A DNA stretch of 64,000 nt from Candidatus Thorarchaeota archaeon (lineage in GTDB: Archaea > Asgardarchaeota > Thorarchaeia > Thorarchaeales > Thorarchaeaceae), in NCBI GenBank assembly GCA_011365025.1, contig RDOF01000009.1, positions 25,386 through 89,385 on the forward strand, read 5' to 3'. Position numbers and translations under genes: made by a program. The notes beneath the pieces are model-generated. The model made no database searches. It worked only from the letters and a program-made list of their open reading frames with translations, and was not told the DNA's origin. Positions 7,168 through 15,292 of the stretch are shown piece by piece (position 1 is the stretch's first letter; every line of letters begins with the position of its first letter).

Positions 7168-9789
7168 ATGAGTCGAACTGAAAAAAAGAAGTTTGAGATG
7201 CCAAGTACTGTGGAGGCTATCAGAATGGCTTCGGCATCGATTCTGGGAACCACCACCAATCTTGGGTATCCATTGGGTAGTGCAGTTGGCTCCGGGAGTA
7301 TGATGGAAGAGAACTCTGATACGGTCGCAATGAATATCACTCCGCTCATCTTTTCAATCAGGGACGCCCTAATGGGAGCTGAGGGTTTGGAGATTCTCTC
7401 CTTGGAATGGGACCTTGAGCGTACCCCAGGTCCTGGTGTTCTACCAGAGCAACTCATCGTTACCGGAGGTACGACAGAAGGCATTGGGTCTCATGTGTGC
7501 ATGCTTAGCTGGGAGAAGGGTGCAGTTGACCCTTTCAAAATTGACACGCACATGCGCAGGCTTTCCAAGAAGCTCGCCGATATAGAAACCGCCGTTATGA
7601 ACAACGGTTTGAGTTACGAAACAGAGGGACTTCCTATTCTGCGACGATTCAATGACAGATTCAACCGGGTGATTTTCGTTGAAATGCTGGACCGACGCTT
7701 TCAAGGCTCATGGGATTCGTTTCAGCTCAAACAAGATCAAGTCGACATTGAGGCTCAAGTCACTCTAAATTTCCATGATGACTTTACTCTACTTCCTCCT
7801 GGTCCGAAAATCACCGAGCGAACTATGCTTGATTTCGTGCTTCCTCCTGCCAGACCGGAGAAATTACTTGAGCATTTCAAACATAGGGTTCTCACACCAA
7901 CCGGGATTGAAGCGTTGGCGGTCAAAGTGCCGGAGGCAGGACGTGCAATTTTGAGTGAGATGAACGCCTATGCTTTCAGTATCGAAGAGGTCAATCTGGC
8001 TCAGATGGGCATCAATCTCTTGGTGGAGTACCTTGGCTTTAATAACGTGAGCCTTGACCAGTTTGCAGGTCTCACCGGACAAACCCGCGAGTTTGTTGCC
8101 CTGCTATCGAAGACAATTGCTTCGTTTGAGGAAGTTGTCAATAGTCATGTGGGGTCAGGGACGAGCTCAAGCGTTTCAGGGCATAAGACCGCTCTGCTTT
8201 CCGAAATCGACCTTCGTAGTGATTGGTTTGATGGGTTTGGCAAGACTATTGCATTGAAGCTTGTTGATGAATTGGTAAGCTCAATCGAAAGGACCTTTGC
8301 AGGCGTGTCGGAGATTCGCGCATGGCAGCTTAGAAGCACTGTCAGCTACTTCATGATTTACGCCAAACAAGTTCAACACTACTTTGAGGGCGGTTTCAGT
8401 CAATATCTTCTCATAACCTCCGCACGGAAGGCTTTCGTTGCAGCGCTCCAATCATTTCGAATCGATGTATCTGGTGAAATATCGGATGCAATCTTCGCGA
8501 AGCTCTTTGAGAAGCTATATGCCGAGATATACAGTCGCCTGAATGCAGTGTTCGATAGAGTTGCCTATACTGGAGCCATGCAGCATAGCTTCTCCGAGCT
8601 ATTGACTTTAATTTCCCAGGAAATGGTGTCATTCTTTGAAGAGATTGACATCTGGGATTTGATAGAGTTTGCCGATATTGCCGATATTGCGCGTGCAGAG
8701 ATTGATACAAGATATGGTGCAGCCGGTGCATTAGATGCGACTGGCAAAGCACTTCAAGACATACTGGCTACCTTCGAGAATCTTGTTACCTATATTATTC
8801 CAGATGTTGCTGATACTCTTCTCTCAAAAGCTCAAATACGAAGGGCTGTGGCGCGCTGCGCTGAGTCTCCAAGTTCACTCTTTGATTCTTTCATTGAATA
8901 CATTGAAACCGGAATCCAAAAGCCTGATGAGTGGAAAGATGAAGCCAAGAATTGGATTAACTCCTGCAAACAAACAATCTCTGAGGACCAAGATCCCACG
9001 GAGCAACTACTTGCCTTGGTGCGCTTCGTTCATACAAAGGTTGGTCTCGGAGCTACCGCTCAGGCAATAGTTGACAAGATCACCTTCGAAGCGGATGAAC
9101 GTGAAACTGCGTTTGGCGAGGTTCTCGATCAATGGCAGAGAGAATGCCAGAGAATCGACACAGAGAATGAACCTATTCGTGATAACAACAGGAAGCGAGC
9201 GGACGCAATGGCACGGGCGCAAAACCAGTATGCGCAAGAAATGACCCGATACGAGGCTGAAATGGCCCGGTATCGTGCAGAGGTTGAGGCATCAAAGAAT
9301 CTTCCAGAAGGCACTCAGCCACCGGTAATAACGGAACCCTCTCGTCCGAAATCTCTGGATGCTAGAACGGTTGAGATTAACAACCAATACCCCGAAATGC
9401 AGGAAAAGCCAATGCCACCTGAACCTGACCCTCCTGAAGATCTTGCGTTCTACGTAGGGGTCAGAGACCTCCTTGGTGACCAACTGCGAAAGATGGATGT
9501 GAAGATTGAGCAACTCCAGGCCGTTTTCACGGATAGACTTCAAGGTTTGAAATCAGCTGGAACTGCTGCTGCTGACGGGATTTCTGTAAGTCTTGAGGAT
9601 GATTTCTTGGAGTATCTTAAGAACTCCTCCATTAGAGGACTTGGCAAGCTGCTGCCAAAGCCCAGAAGAGCCTATCTTCGGAATCCTCAGATTCCAGACC
9701 TGATATTCCTAGTGACCTATGACCAGAAAGGTGATGAGATGAATGTCACAATTTCCAACAATTTCCTTCGCCTAAGAGGTGGTGCATAA
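7168..9789 (+). CDS. Large helical hypothetical protein with coiled coil
   Basis: A protein of 873 aa that I do not recognise. The first 250 residues contain mixed alpha/beta sequence (SLEWDLE, QLIVTGGTTEGIG, NRVIFVEMLDRRF). The middle, to about residue 600, is almost wholly helical with amphipathic repeats (for example VSYFMIYAKQVQHYFE). A charged coiled coil follows at about 670-710 (MARAQNQYAQEMTRYEAEMA), then a proline-rich linker and a C-terminal beta-like segment. No signal peptide or membrane segment is visible, so it is probably cytoplasmic. The start is set by GGAG about 8-10 bases before ATG 7168; an ATG at 7150 would add six residues. It ends one base before the next gene, with which it must form an operon. 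Confidence 0.85.
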   Translation: MSRTEKKKFEMPSTVEAIRMASASILGTTTNLGYPLGSAVGSGSMMEENSDTVAMNITPLIFSIRDALMGAEGLEILSLEWDLERTPGPGVLPEQLIVTGGTTEGIGSHVCMLSWEKGAVDPFKIDTHMRRLSKKLADIETAVMNNGLSYETEGLPILRRFNDRFNRVIFVEMLDRRFQGSWDSFQLKQDQVDIEAQVTLNFHDDFTLLPPGPKITERTMLDFVLPPARPEKLLEHFKHRVLTPTGIEALAVKVPEAGRAILSEMNAYAFSIEEVNLAQMGINLLVEYLGFNNVSLDQFAGLTGQTREFVALLSKTIASFEEVVNSHVGSGTSSSVSGHKTALLSEIDLRSDWFDGFGKTIALKLVDELVSSIERTFAGVSEIRAWQLRSTVSYFMIYAKQVQHYFEGGFSQYLLITSARKAFVAALQSFRIDVSGEISDAIFAKLFEKLYAEIYSRLNAVFDRVAYTGAMQHSFSELLTLISQEMVSFFEEIDIWDLIEFADIADIARAEIDTRYGAAGALDATGKALQDILATFENLVTYIIPDVADTLLSKAQIRRAVARCAESPSSLFDSFIEYIETGIQKPDEWKDEAKNWINSCKQTISEDQDPTEQLLALVRFVHTKVGLGATAQAIVDKITFEADERETAFGEVLDQWQRECQRIDTENEPIRDNNRKRADAMARAQNQYAQEMTRYEAEMARYRAEVEASKNLPEGTQPPVITEPSRPKSLDARTVEINNQYPEMQEKPMPPEPDPPEDLAFYVGVRDLLGDQLRKMDVKIEQLQAVFTDRLQGLKSAGTAAADGISVSLEDDFLEYLKNSSIRGLGKLLPKPRRAYLRNPQIPDLIFLVTYDQKGDEMNVTISNNFLRLRGGA

Positions 9790-9790
9790 A

Positions 9791-12235
9791 ATGTCAAGTT
9801 CCTGGGTCATAAAAACTCGACAAATGAGTGAGGCCGGCAAGGAAATCATTCTGAGAGAGGCTCTGGCCACTCGCCTTCGCACTTCAAGAGATAGAGAGAG
9901 GTTTGCTCAGATTCATCCTGAAGGTCGGACTCTTGCTGAAACCTTTGCCATGTTTGCGGCATTCTATCTTCATACTTACCAAGGTGTTCGACTGCATCAA
10001 ATTGATGAAACGCAGGAGTTAACCATCGAGGCGCAGGAAGCACTAGATGATGACGCTCGAAGTCAACTGGAAGAAGAGGTGCGCTTTCTACTCGGCAATC
10101 GGCAGCGGGAGGAGATTGCAGTTTCGCGACTCGTGGGGCTGTTCACTCTTCAATTCTGTGACGAGCTTGGCTCAGCCAACCCGAAGTCAGAGGAAACTAT
10201 TGACAGAGCCACTTCTTTGCTGAATGAGCACCTTGCAAGAATTCCAGACGAGTCATCTCCAAACAACGACGTAGATTTTCTAAATCAGGTTGCGGGCTAC
10301 GCCAGTGCTGCAAGAAATGACTTGTATATTCAAGCCTCTGGACTAAAGGAAACTGCGCTGTCACTTAGAGATGAGCTTCTTAGAGAGCATGATGCTGAAG
10401 TTGCTGAGATTACCACGCTCAAAAGAGGATTGGCCCGTATCTGGGGGTCCTTGCAGTATTCTGCTGGGCACCTGGCGACTTCTCTTACAGAGTCTGCTGC
10501 ACTCCATGGCATTGCCTTTGATGTGGCTAATAGACTGTGCGGTAGCCCCGTGAAATTGGATTCACTTCGCGTAGCAAGCAAGATGCGTATTGCCTTGGTA
10601 GATGCATTGGAGCCCATGTTAGGTTCACCTATAACAATCGATGATTACGAAGCACGTTTGAGCACTGTAATCTCAGATACACTTCCTGCCCTTCTTGAGC
10701 AAAATCCCCGAATTGCCTTTGATGTACTCTCTGCATTTACAGGCGTTCCTGCAAGCGACGTTGAAGCAGGGCTGAGGCGGAAGGGCATAACGAATCCTGC
10801 AGACCTTCTGAGCGCTTTAAGGGCGCAGGCCACAGAGGCAGCCAAACCCCCGGATGAAACTGGATTAAGTAAAGATGAACTCGAACATATCGAGCGACAA
10901 TTGAAACGAATTGACAAAATAGAGCATACCCTCGAAGGCCAAGTGAAAGGGATGCTCAGGGCCAGAGGGCTGCGCGATGCCGAGCTCAAGAAGTTCACCA
11001 TTGAAACACTGGCAAAGGATAGGACCTCTCTCCTAGGCATTGAGATTCAAATACTTGAAGCTCTGGAAGAAAAGATTCGAGTGCCTCCACCTGAAGAGGT
11101 TGAGCGCTTATTGGAGAATCGGCGGAGCGTAAAGGAAGGCTCTCTCAGTTCCATTGGGGTGACCTCCACTTCTGATATGATTCAACAGCGGGCTCATGGG
11201 GAGTCTGCGGCAGCTCTTCGTGCAGATTTGGTTTGGTATTTCACATCAGGAATTCTAACTAATGTTTCACGCGTAGTAGAATCCTATATCCGGTCAAAGC
11301 AAGACCTCCTGAGAATCAAAGCGCTTCTAAAGAGCATCTACGATAGCTCCGAAACAGAGCTACAGGCGCTTCGTGAAGAGATTCTAATTGACCTGATGTC
11401 CGAACGCATCTATGAGTTAAAGGTCGTATACCCTGAACTTGAAGCAGAATCAATTTGCTCGTGGATGCATGCTCGATTGTCAAATCAAGATATGGAAAAG
11501 GCAAAGGAAGAGCTCTTGGACTCCCCCAGTCCTGTGTTCGAGGGGGTCGTGGACGCGCCACTAGTCATGGAAAAATTGGAATTTGACAACTATGCCATAG
11601 CATATGACCTCATGCACCGCTTTCTCGTTCAAGAGCGCAAGAAGAAGCTTGCAAAGGAGGAGCTGGCGCTTCAGACAGAGTTGGAGGACCAACGCATTGC
11701 TGAAAGCAAGAAGGCGTCACTTGATGTTCTATCATGGATTTACACAAAGAGTCAGACGGTCTTTCGTGCAATTGGCAGAGTCGGTGTAAAAGGTCTTGAA
11801 TGGACTGAAACTGACGATAGCAAGTGCGCAAATCTCCTTGCCTACTATATTAAGACCAACCGGAGACGCAAAGTGTGTACTCTCTGCGGTTCTGCGCCAT
11901 CTGATGGGAAGTGTAAGGATCACGGTTCGGCCGATATGGTGACAGCTAGCGACTTGGAGAACTTGGCCATCTTCGTAATGCGCGGAATATCCGATATCAA
12001 AACTGGGCTAATTGGCCCATCTGCGTCGGGTATGTCAATGAGCGAAGCCAGGTCTATAGTTGACCGCGAGGTTTCGAAACTGAAACGACAAGGCAAACTC
12101 ACCTCTAGGACAAACCTTCGTGAACTCATGCCAGGAGAGATCAACTATATCGTTGGACCTGCGATTGCCAAAGTGATTGGCAAATACTTCAATGACTCAC
12201 TTTCCTACGCTGCGCGCAGAGTTGACTTTGCCTAG
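9791..12235 (+). CDS. Large helical hypothetical protein with zinc-knuckle-like motif
   Basis: An 814-aa, largely alpha-helical protein without recognised homology. ATG 9791 follows a GGTGGT ribosome site inside the end of the upstream gene, one base after its stop, so the two proteins are probably made in fixed ratio and may form a complex. Charged coiled-coil stretches lie near residues 360-420 (ELEHIERQLKRIDKIEH) and 620-650 (QERKKKLAKEELALQTELED). Near residue 698 is a possible metal site, CTLCGSAPSDGKCKDH (CxxC...CxxH). No enzyme motif, signal peptide or membrane span is seen. The pairing of two long helical proteins, one with a metal-binding knuckle, suggests a structural or scaffold role, but that is inference. 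Confidence 0.85.
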   Translation: MSSSWVIKTRQMSEAGKEIILREALATRLRTSRDRERFAQIHPEGRTLAETFAMFAAFYLHTYQGVRLHQIDETQELTIEAQEALDDDARSQLEEEVRFLLGNRQREEIAVSRLVGLFTLQFCDELGSANPKSEETIDRATSLLNEHLARIPDESSPNNDVDFLNQVAGYASAARNDLYIQASGLKETALSLRDELLREHDAEVAEITTLKRGLARIWGSLQYSAGHLATSLTESAALHGIAFDVANRLCGSPVKLDSLRVASKMRIALVDALEPMLGSPITIDDYEARLSTVISDTLPALLEQNPRIAFDVLSAFTGVPASDVEAGLRRKGITNPADLLSALRAQATEAAKPPDETGLSKDELEHIERQLKRIDKIEHTLEGQVKGMLRARGLRDAELKKFTIETLAKDRTSLLGIEIQILEALEEKIRVPPPEEVERLLENRRSVKEGSLSSIGVTSTSDMIQQRAHGESAAALRADLVWYFTSGILTNVSRVVESYIRSKQDLLRIKALLKSIYDSSETELQALREEILIDLMSERIYELKVVYPELEAESICSWMHARLSNQDMEKAKEELLDSPSPVFEGVVDAPLVMEKLEFDNYAIAYDLMHRFLVQERKKKLAKEELALQTELEDQRIAESKKASLDVLSWIYTKSQTVFRAIGRVGVKGLEWTETDDSKCANLLAYYIKTNRRRKVCTLCGSAPSDGKCKDHGSADMVTASDLENLAIFVMRGISDIKTGLIGPSASGMSMSEARSIVDREVSKLKRQGKLTSRTNLRELMPGEINYIVGPAIAKVIGKYFNDSLSYAARRVDFA

Positions 12236-12247
12236 AAGCGCCGGTCT

Positions 12248-12562
12248 TCAGGTCATACTCCCTGATATCCACTGAAGGTAATCCTTTGAGCCTCTGGCAA
12301 TATCCACAACCACGAATTCGGGAACCTCATAGGGATGATGCTTTCTCAGTTCTTCCCAGAGGTCCTGTTCTCGTTGTTTCTCTGTCTTGAGAAGGATAAT
12401 AGCTTCGCTTTCATGCTCAATCTTCTCCTTCCAATGGTAGATGCTACTAATTCGTGGAATGATGTTGGCGCAAGCACAGGTCTTGGATTCTACAAGTTTC
12501 AGTCCGATGGATTCTGCATCTTCTGGCGGACATGTAGTCATAACTAGTACATAGTCAGGCAT
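12248..12562 (-). CDS. cutA: CutA1-like divalent cation tolerance protein
   Basis: A 104-aa protein of the CutA1 family: small, cytoplasmic, trimeric, ferredoxin-like fold, implicated in divalent metal tolerance and signal-protein-like roles. Diagnostic sequence includes the N-terminal strand YVLVMTTCPPEDA, the conserved CACANIIP, then SIYHWKEKIEHESEAIILLKT, and the closing HPYEVPEFVVVDIARG. Full length for the family. It starts at ATG 12562 behind a weak AGGGATT, is convergent with the helical-protein operon (12 bp apart) and is probably a single-gene transcript. Confidence 0.93.
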   Translation of the reverse strand: MPDYVLVMTTCPPEDAESIGLKLVESKTCACANIIPRISSIYHWKEKIEHESEAIILLKTEKQREQDLWEELRKHHPYEVPEFVVVDIARGSKDYLQWISGSMT

Positions 12563-12671
12563 AATCCCTGACTAGACCAACTTTCTCTTATAGTAAGCGA
12601 ATAACTGATTTTCTGGAAAAGCCAAGCTTCATAATCCTTAGCGGGCATTGGTTAAACAAGGAGAGTATTCA

Positions 12672-13130
12672 ATGGCCCACATTGCTCCCAAGGTACTTGC
12701 AGGACTCCTCTTTGCATTTGCCATAATGCTGCCGTATTCCGTTGTTACGGAGAGCATTTCTGGTGGGGGCAGGCTATGGTTTGTTTCTGTTTTTTGGGCA
12801 ATAGGAGTTTATTCAGATGCCGGCATTTTATTGGAAGTCCCCTTGGGCCGAACGATCGACTTCTTGCCATTCTGGGGTTTAGGTGTTCTGCTCGCATATC
12901 TGGCATATGTCACCGCAAAGAATCAGGATATTTCTCAGATTGGATATGTGCTTATGGTCATTACAGTCCTAATTCTGCAAGTTGGCTATATGGTAGTTCT
13001 TCAGGTCGTGGATGTGGGGGGACCTTCCTCATCCTACGTGCCAATCCCTCTTGTGGCTCTCTTTGCCCTAATCCTGACTCCTCTAACTGTTCACTCCCGT
13101 CCCAAATTCGAACGAAGCCGGCACAGATAA
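12672..13130 (+). CDS. Four-helix integral membrane protein, unknown function
   Basis: A 152-aa hydrophobic protein with about four membrane segments: VLAGLLFAFAIMLPYSVV, LWFVSVFWAIGVYSDAGILL, WGLGVLLAYLAYVTA, and the long VLMVITVLILQVGYMVVL with VPLVALF-like sequence after it. The short C-terminus is basic (RPKFERSRHR), probably cytoplasmic. ATG 12672 is well spaced from AAGGAG; a TTG at 12648 would place that motif inside the gene. No family was recognised and no catalytic residues stand out. It stands alone, transcribed away from cutA. Confidence 0.75.
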   Translation: MAHIAPKVLAGLLFAFAIMLPYSVVTESISGGGRLWFVSVFWAIGVYSDAGILLEVPLGRTIDFLPFWGLGVLLAYLAYVTAKNQDISQIGYVLMVITVLILQVGYMVVLQVVDVGGPSSSYVPIPLVALFALILTPLTVHSRPKFERSRHR

Positions 13131-13177
13131 TACGCGTCAGAATGGAGTCCAATAGGGCATTGGGCTCAAATCGAAGA

Positions 13178-13187
13178 CTTTTATACT
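13178..13187 (+). promoter_or_regulatory. TATA box for the DapA-Fae genes
   Basis: CTTTTATACT is a good archaeal TATA element, 36-45 bases upstream of the ATG at 13223. Initiation about 25 bases downstream would give a short leader of some 15-20 bases. No strong Shine-Dalgarno motif is present before the ATG. Confidence 0.5.
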
Positions 13188-13222
13188 GACCAAAATTCCG
13201 AAACAAGTGCTGGCTGATTCCA

Positions 13223-14623
13223 ATGACCAAGAGATTTGTCCCACAAGGCGTGATGCCTGCTCTCGTAACACCTTTCACAAAGGATGGTGATATCATCGAG
13301 GACGGCTTCAAGCAGGTTATTGACTACTCCATCGGAAAGGGTGCTACTGGCGTTGTTCCGGCGGGTACGACGGGTGAGTTCTCCTACATGAGAACGGAAG
13401 AGCGCAAGAAGCTTTTCAAACTCACTGTTGAATTTGTGGACGGAAGAGTCCCCATTGTCGCTGGTACAGGTCAACATAGCACTAGGGCTACCGTCGCCTT
13501 GACGAAGTATGCCGCAGATACTGGATGTGATGCAGCACTTGTTATTTCTCCTTACTACTTGCGTCCATCTGATAAGGGGTACTATGAGCATTATGAAACG
13601 GTTGCCCGCAAAGCAGACTTGCCTATTATCTTGTATAACATTCCTCAGTGTACTCTTGGTGTTCTAAATTCCAATATTGTTGAGGACTTGGCTGACATTG
13701 ATAACATCGTGGGAATAAAAGACAGCGGCGGCAATATTGGTCATACTCTTGAACTAATTCAGAAGCTAAAGGGAAAGATACCTGTACTGATAGGCCATGA
13801 TGAGTGCTTCTTATCCGCCATAGCTGCAGGAGCAAGTGCAGCCATCCTCGCATCTGGAAACATCATTCCTCACATTTGGCTGGAGATAATGGAGAAGGTC
13901 AAGCAAGGTGATGTTCAGGGTGCAAGTGAGCTTCAACTTAAGGTACAAACGCTCGCTAGAATCGTCACCAGAAACGGCGGTGCGCCACCAGTAAAGGCAG
14001 CTCTTCGGATGATGGGTATTAATGCTGGTCGGTGCAGAATGCCATTGAACTCCGGTGGAACCCTGACACGTGAGCTGAAGGAAGAAATACGCCTTGAACT
14101 GGAGAACCTAGGTATTATTGCGGCTCTTGGTCACCCGCCAATTGAGTCTGACATCGATATATCTAGTTCTCTTGAATCCATGGGTGCCGGGCTGAAATCA
14201 ACAGATGGAGTGAAGTTTGGCAATGGAGGAGATGGAATGGTTTCAGTCGGCATTGCTGCTGGAGATAAGAACGGGCCGATTGGTACAGCTTTCGTGAAGC
14301 TGCTAACTACACCAAGAATCGGCCATGAAGCCCTAACAGTAATACTGGAACCCAATCTCCCCGTGCGCCCCATAAGTCTGATGTTCCCTCTCAGAAAGAT
14401 TGAATCAATGCGCCAAGCCTCATTATTTTACGGTCCTGTTCAGTCAGGAGCCGCCCAGGCTGTTGCTGAGCTTCTGAAAGCCGGAAAGATACCCAAGTAC
14501 GCAATCAATAACCAAGTTGTGATAATGTCCTTGGACATTGACCTGAACACTCGAGAGCGAAGAGTGGTGCGCGCGGAAACGAAGAAGGCCGTATTCGACG
14601 CATTACGCCAGATATGGAGTTGA
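13223..14623 (+). CDS. DapA-like aldolase fused to Fae-like domain, copy 1
   Basis: A 466-aa two-domain protein. Residues 1-300 are a class I aldolase of the DHDPS/NAL family: GTTGEFSYM, the Tyr of ILYNIP, and the Schiff-base Lys of GIKDSGGN. The Arg that in true DapA follows YNxP (YNxPSRT) is absent (QCTLG here), so it is unlikely to make dihydrodipicolinate. Residues about 325-466 match formaldehyde-activating enzyme (Fae): GDKNGPIGTAF, EPNLPVRPISLMFP, FYGPVQSGAAQAV, AGKIP. The Fae catalytic His (AHIDL) is replaced (VSVGI), and the usual C-terminal RKxSxxHPF block is missing. The gene leads a two-gene unit, six bases before copy 2. Inferred role: an aldolase linked to C1/aldehyde transfer; this Fae domain may be structural or regulatory. 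Confidence 0.88.
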   Translation: MTKRFVPQGVMPALVTPFTKDGDIIEDGFKQVIDYSIGKGATGVVPAGTTGEFSYMRTEERKKLFKLTVEFVDGRVPIVAGTGQHSTRATVALTKYAADTGCDAALVISPYYLRPSDKGYYEHYETVARKADLPIILYNIPQCTLGVLNSNIVEDLADIDNIVGIKDSGGNIGHTLELIQKLKGKIPVLIGHDECFLSAIAAGASAAILASGNIIPHIWLEIMEKVKQGDVQGASELQLKVQTLARIVTRNGGAPPVKAALRMMGINAGRCRMPLNSGGTLTRELKEEIRLELENLGIIAALGHPPIESDIDISSSLESMGAGLKSTDGVKFGNGGDGMVSVGIAAGDKNGPIGTAFVKLLTTPRIGHEALTVILEPNLPVRPISLMFPLRKIESMRQASLFYGPVQSGAAQAVAELLKAGKIPKYAINNQVVIMSLDIDLNTRERRVVRAETKKAVFDALRQIWS

Positions 14624-14629
14624 TGAAAG

Positions 14630-15286
14630 ATGAGCGATACATCCTATAAATTCAAAGGCGTCTATCCCGCTTTGGTAACCCCCTTTGATGAATCCGGTGT
14701 GAACAAGAAGCAGTTCAAGGGTCTTATTGAATATGTCATTCGCTCAGGAGCGACAGGACTAGTTCCAGTAGGCACAACTGGCGAGTTCACGAGCATGACA
14801 TTTGATGAAAAGGTTGAGACCATTCGTATGGCTTGCGAAATTGCAAACAAGCGGGTCCCTGTTCTTGCAGGCACTGGAGCGGCATCTACTGGCGATGCAA
14901 TTAAGCTCACAAGACGTGCAGCTGAGTTTGGTGCTTCTGCCGCTCTCGTTGTATCTCCTTATTTCCTGAAACCATCAACGAAGGAAATATATGAGCACTT
15001 TGAGAGAGTCGCTCGCTCTAGTGACATTCCTATCATTGTCTACAATATTCCGCAAGTAACCGGAGTCAACCTTGACTGGTGGGTTGTCGATGGTCTTCGA
15101 GAAATTGACGGAATAATCGGAATGAAGGATTCGTCTGGCAATCTCATCAATTTAACAACCATCCTTGTTCGCAAGCCCGAGGAATTCCAGGTTATGGTGG
15201 GACATGATGAAGTTGCACTTCCTGCACTAGCCTCCGGCTGTGATGGTGCCATTTTGGCTAGTGCTAATGTCTTTCCTGACCGGTAG
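14630..15286 (+). CDS. DapA-like aldolase part of DapA-Fae copy 2 (ends at amber)
   Basis: The 218-codon N-terminal part of a second fusion gene. It holds the whole substrate-binding barrel of a DHDPS/NAL-type aldolase: PVGTTGEFTSM, IVYNIP with its Tyr, and the Schiff-base Lys in GMKDSSGN. As in copy 1, the DapA Arg after YNIP is absent (QVTGV). Translation would stop at the TAG at 15284-15286, after ANVFPDR. Aligned to copy 1, the TAG sits exactly at a Trp codon (TGG in NIIPHIW), and the same frame continues into the Fae-like part. So this is either a nonsense mutation (TGG to TAG), a base-call error, or readthrough. TAG ends many genes here, so it is not a generally reassigned codon. Confidence 0.8.
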   Translation: MSDTSYKFKGVYPALVTPFDESGVNKKQFKGLIEYVIRSGATGLVPVGTTGEFTSMTFDEKVETIRMACEIANKRVPVLAGTGAASTGDAIKLTRRAAEFGASAALVVSPYFLKPSTKEIYEHFERVARSSDIPIIVYNIPQVTGVNLDWWVVDGLREIDGIIGMKDSSGNLINLTTILVRKPEEFQVMVGHDEVALPALASGCDGAILASANVFPDR

Positions 15287-15292
15287 AGCAAG

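Noticed and set aside
13223..14623. Genuine dihydrodipicolinate synthase
   Set aside because: The Arg that follows YNxP in DapA is missing in both copies, and a Fae-like domain is attached. Lysine biosynthesis genes are absent around it.
15284..15286. TAG as pyrrolysine codon
   Set aside because: TAG is the ordinary stop of several genes here (ilvE, the AOR, gcvH and others), no methylamine methyltransferase or pyl gene is seen, and the aligned residue in copy 1 is Trp, which one base change explains.
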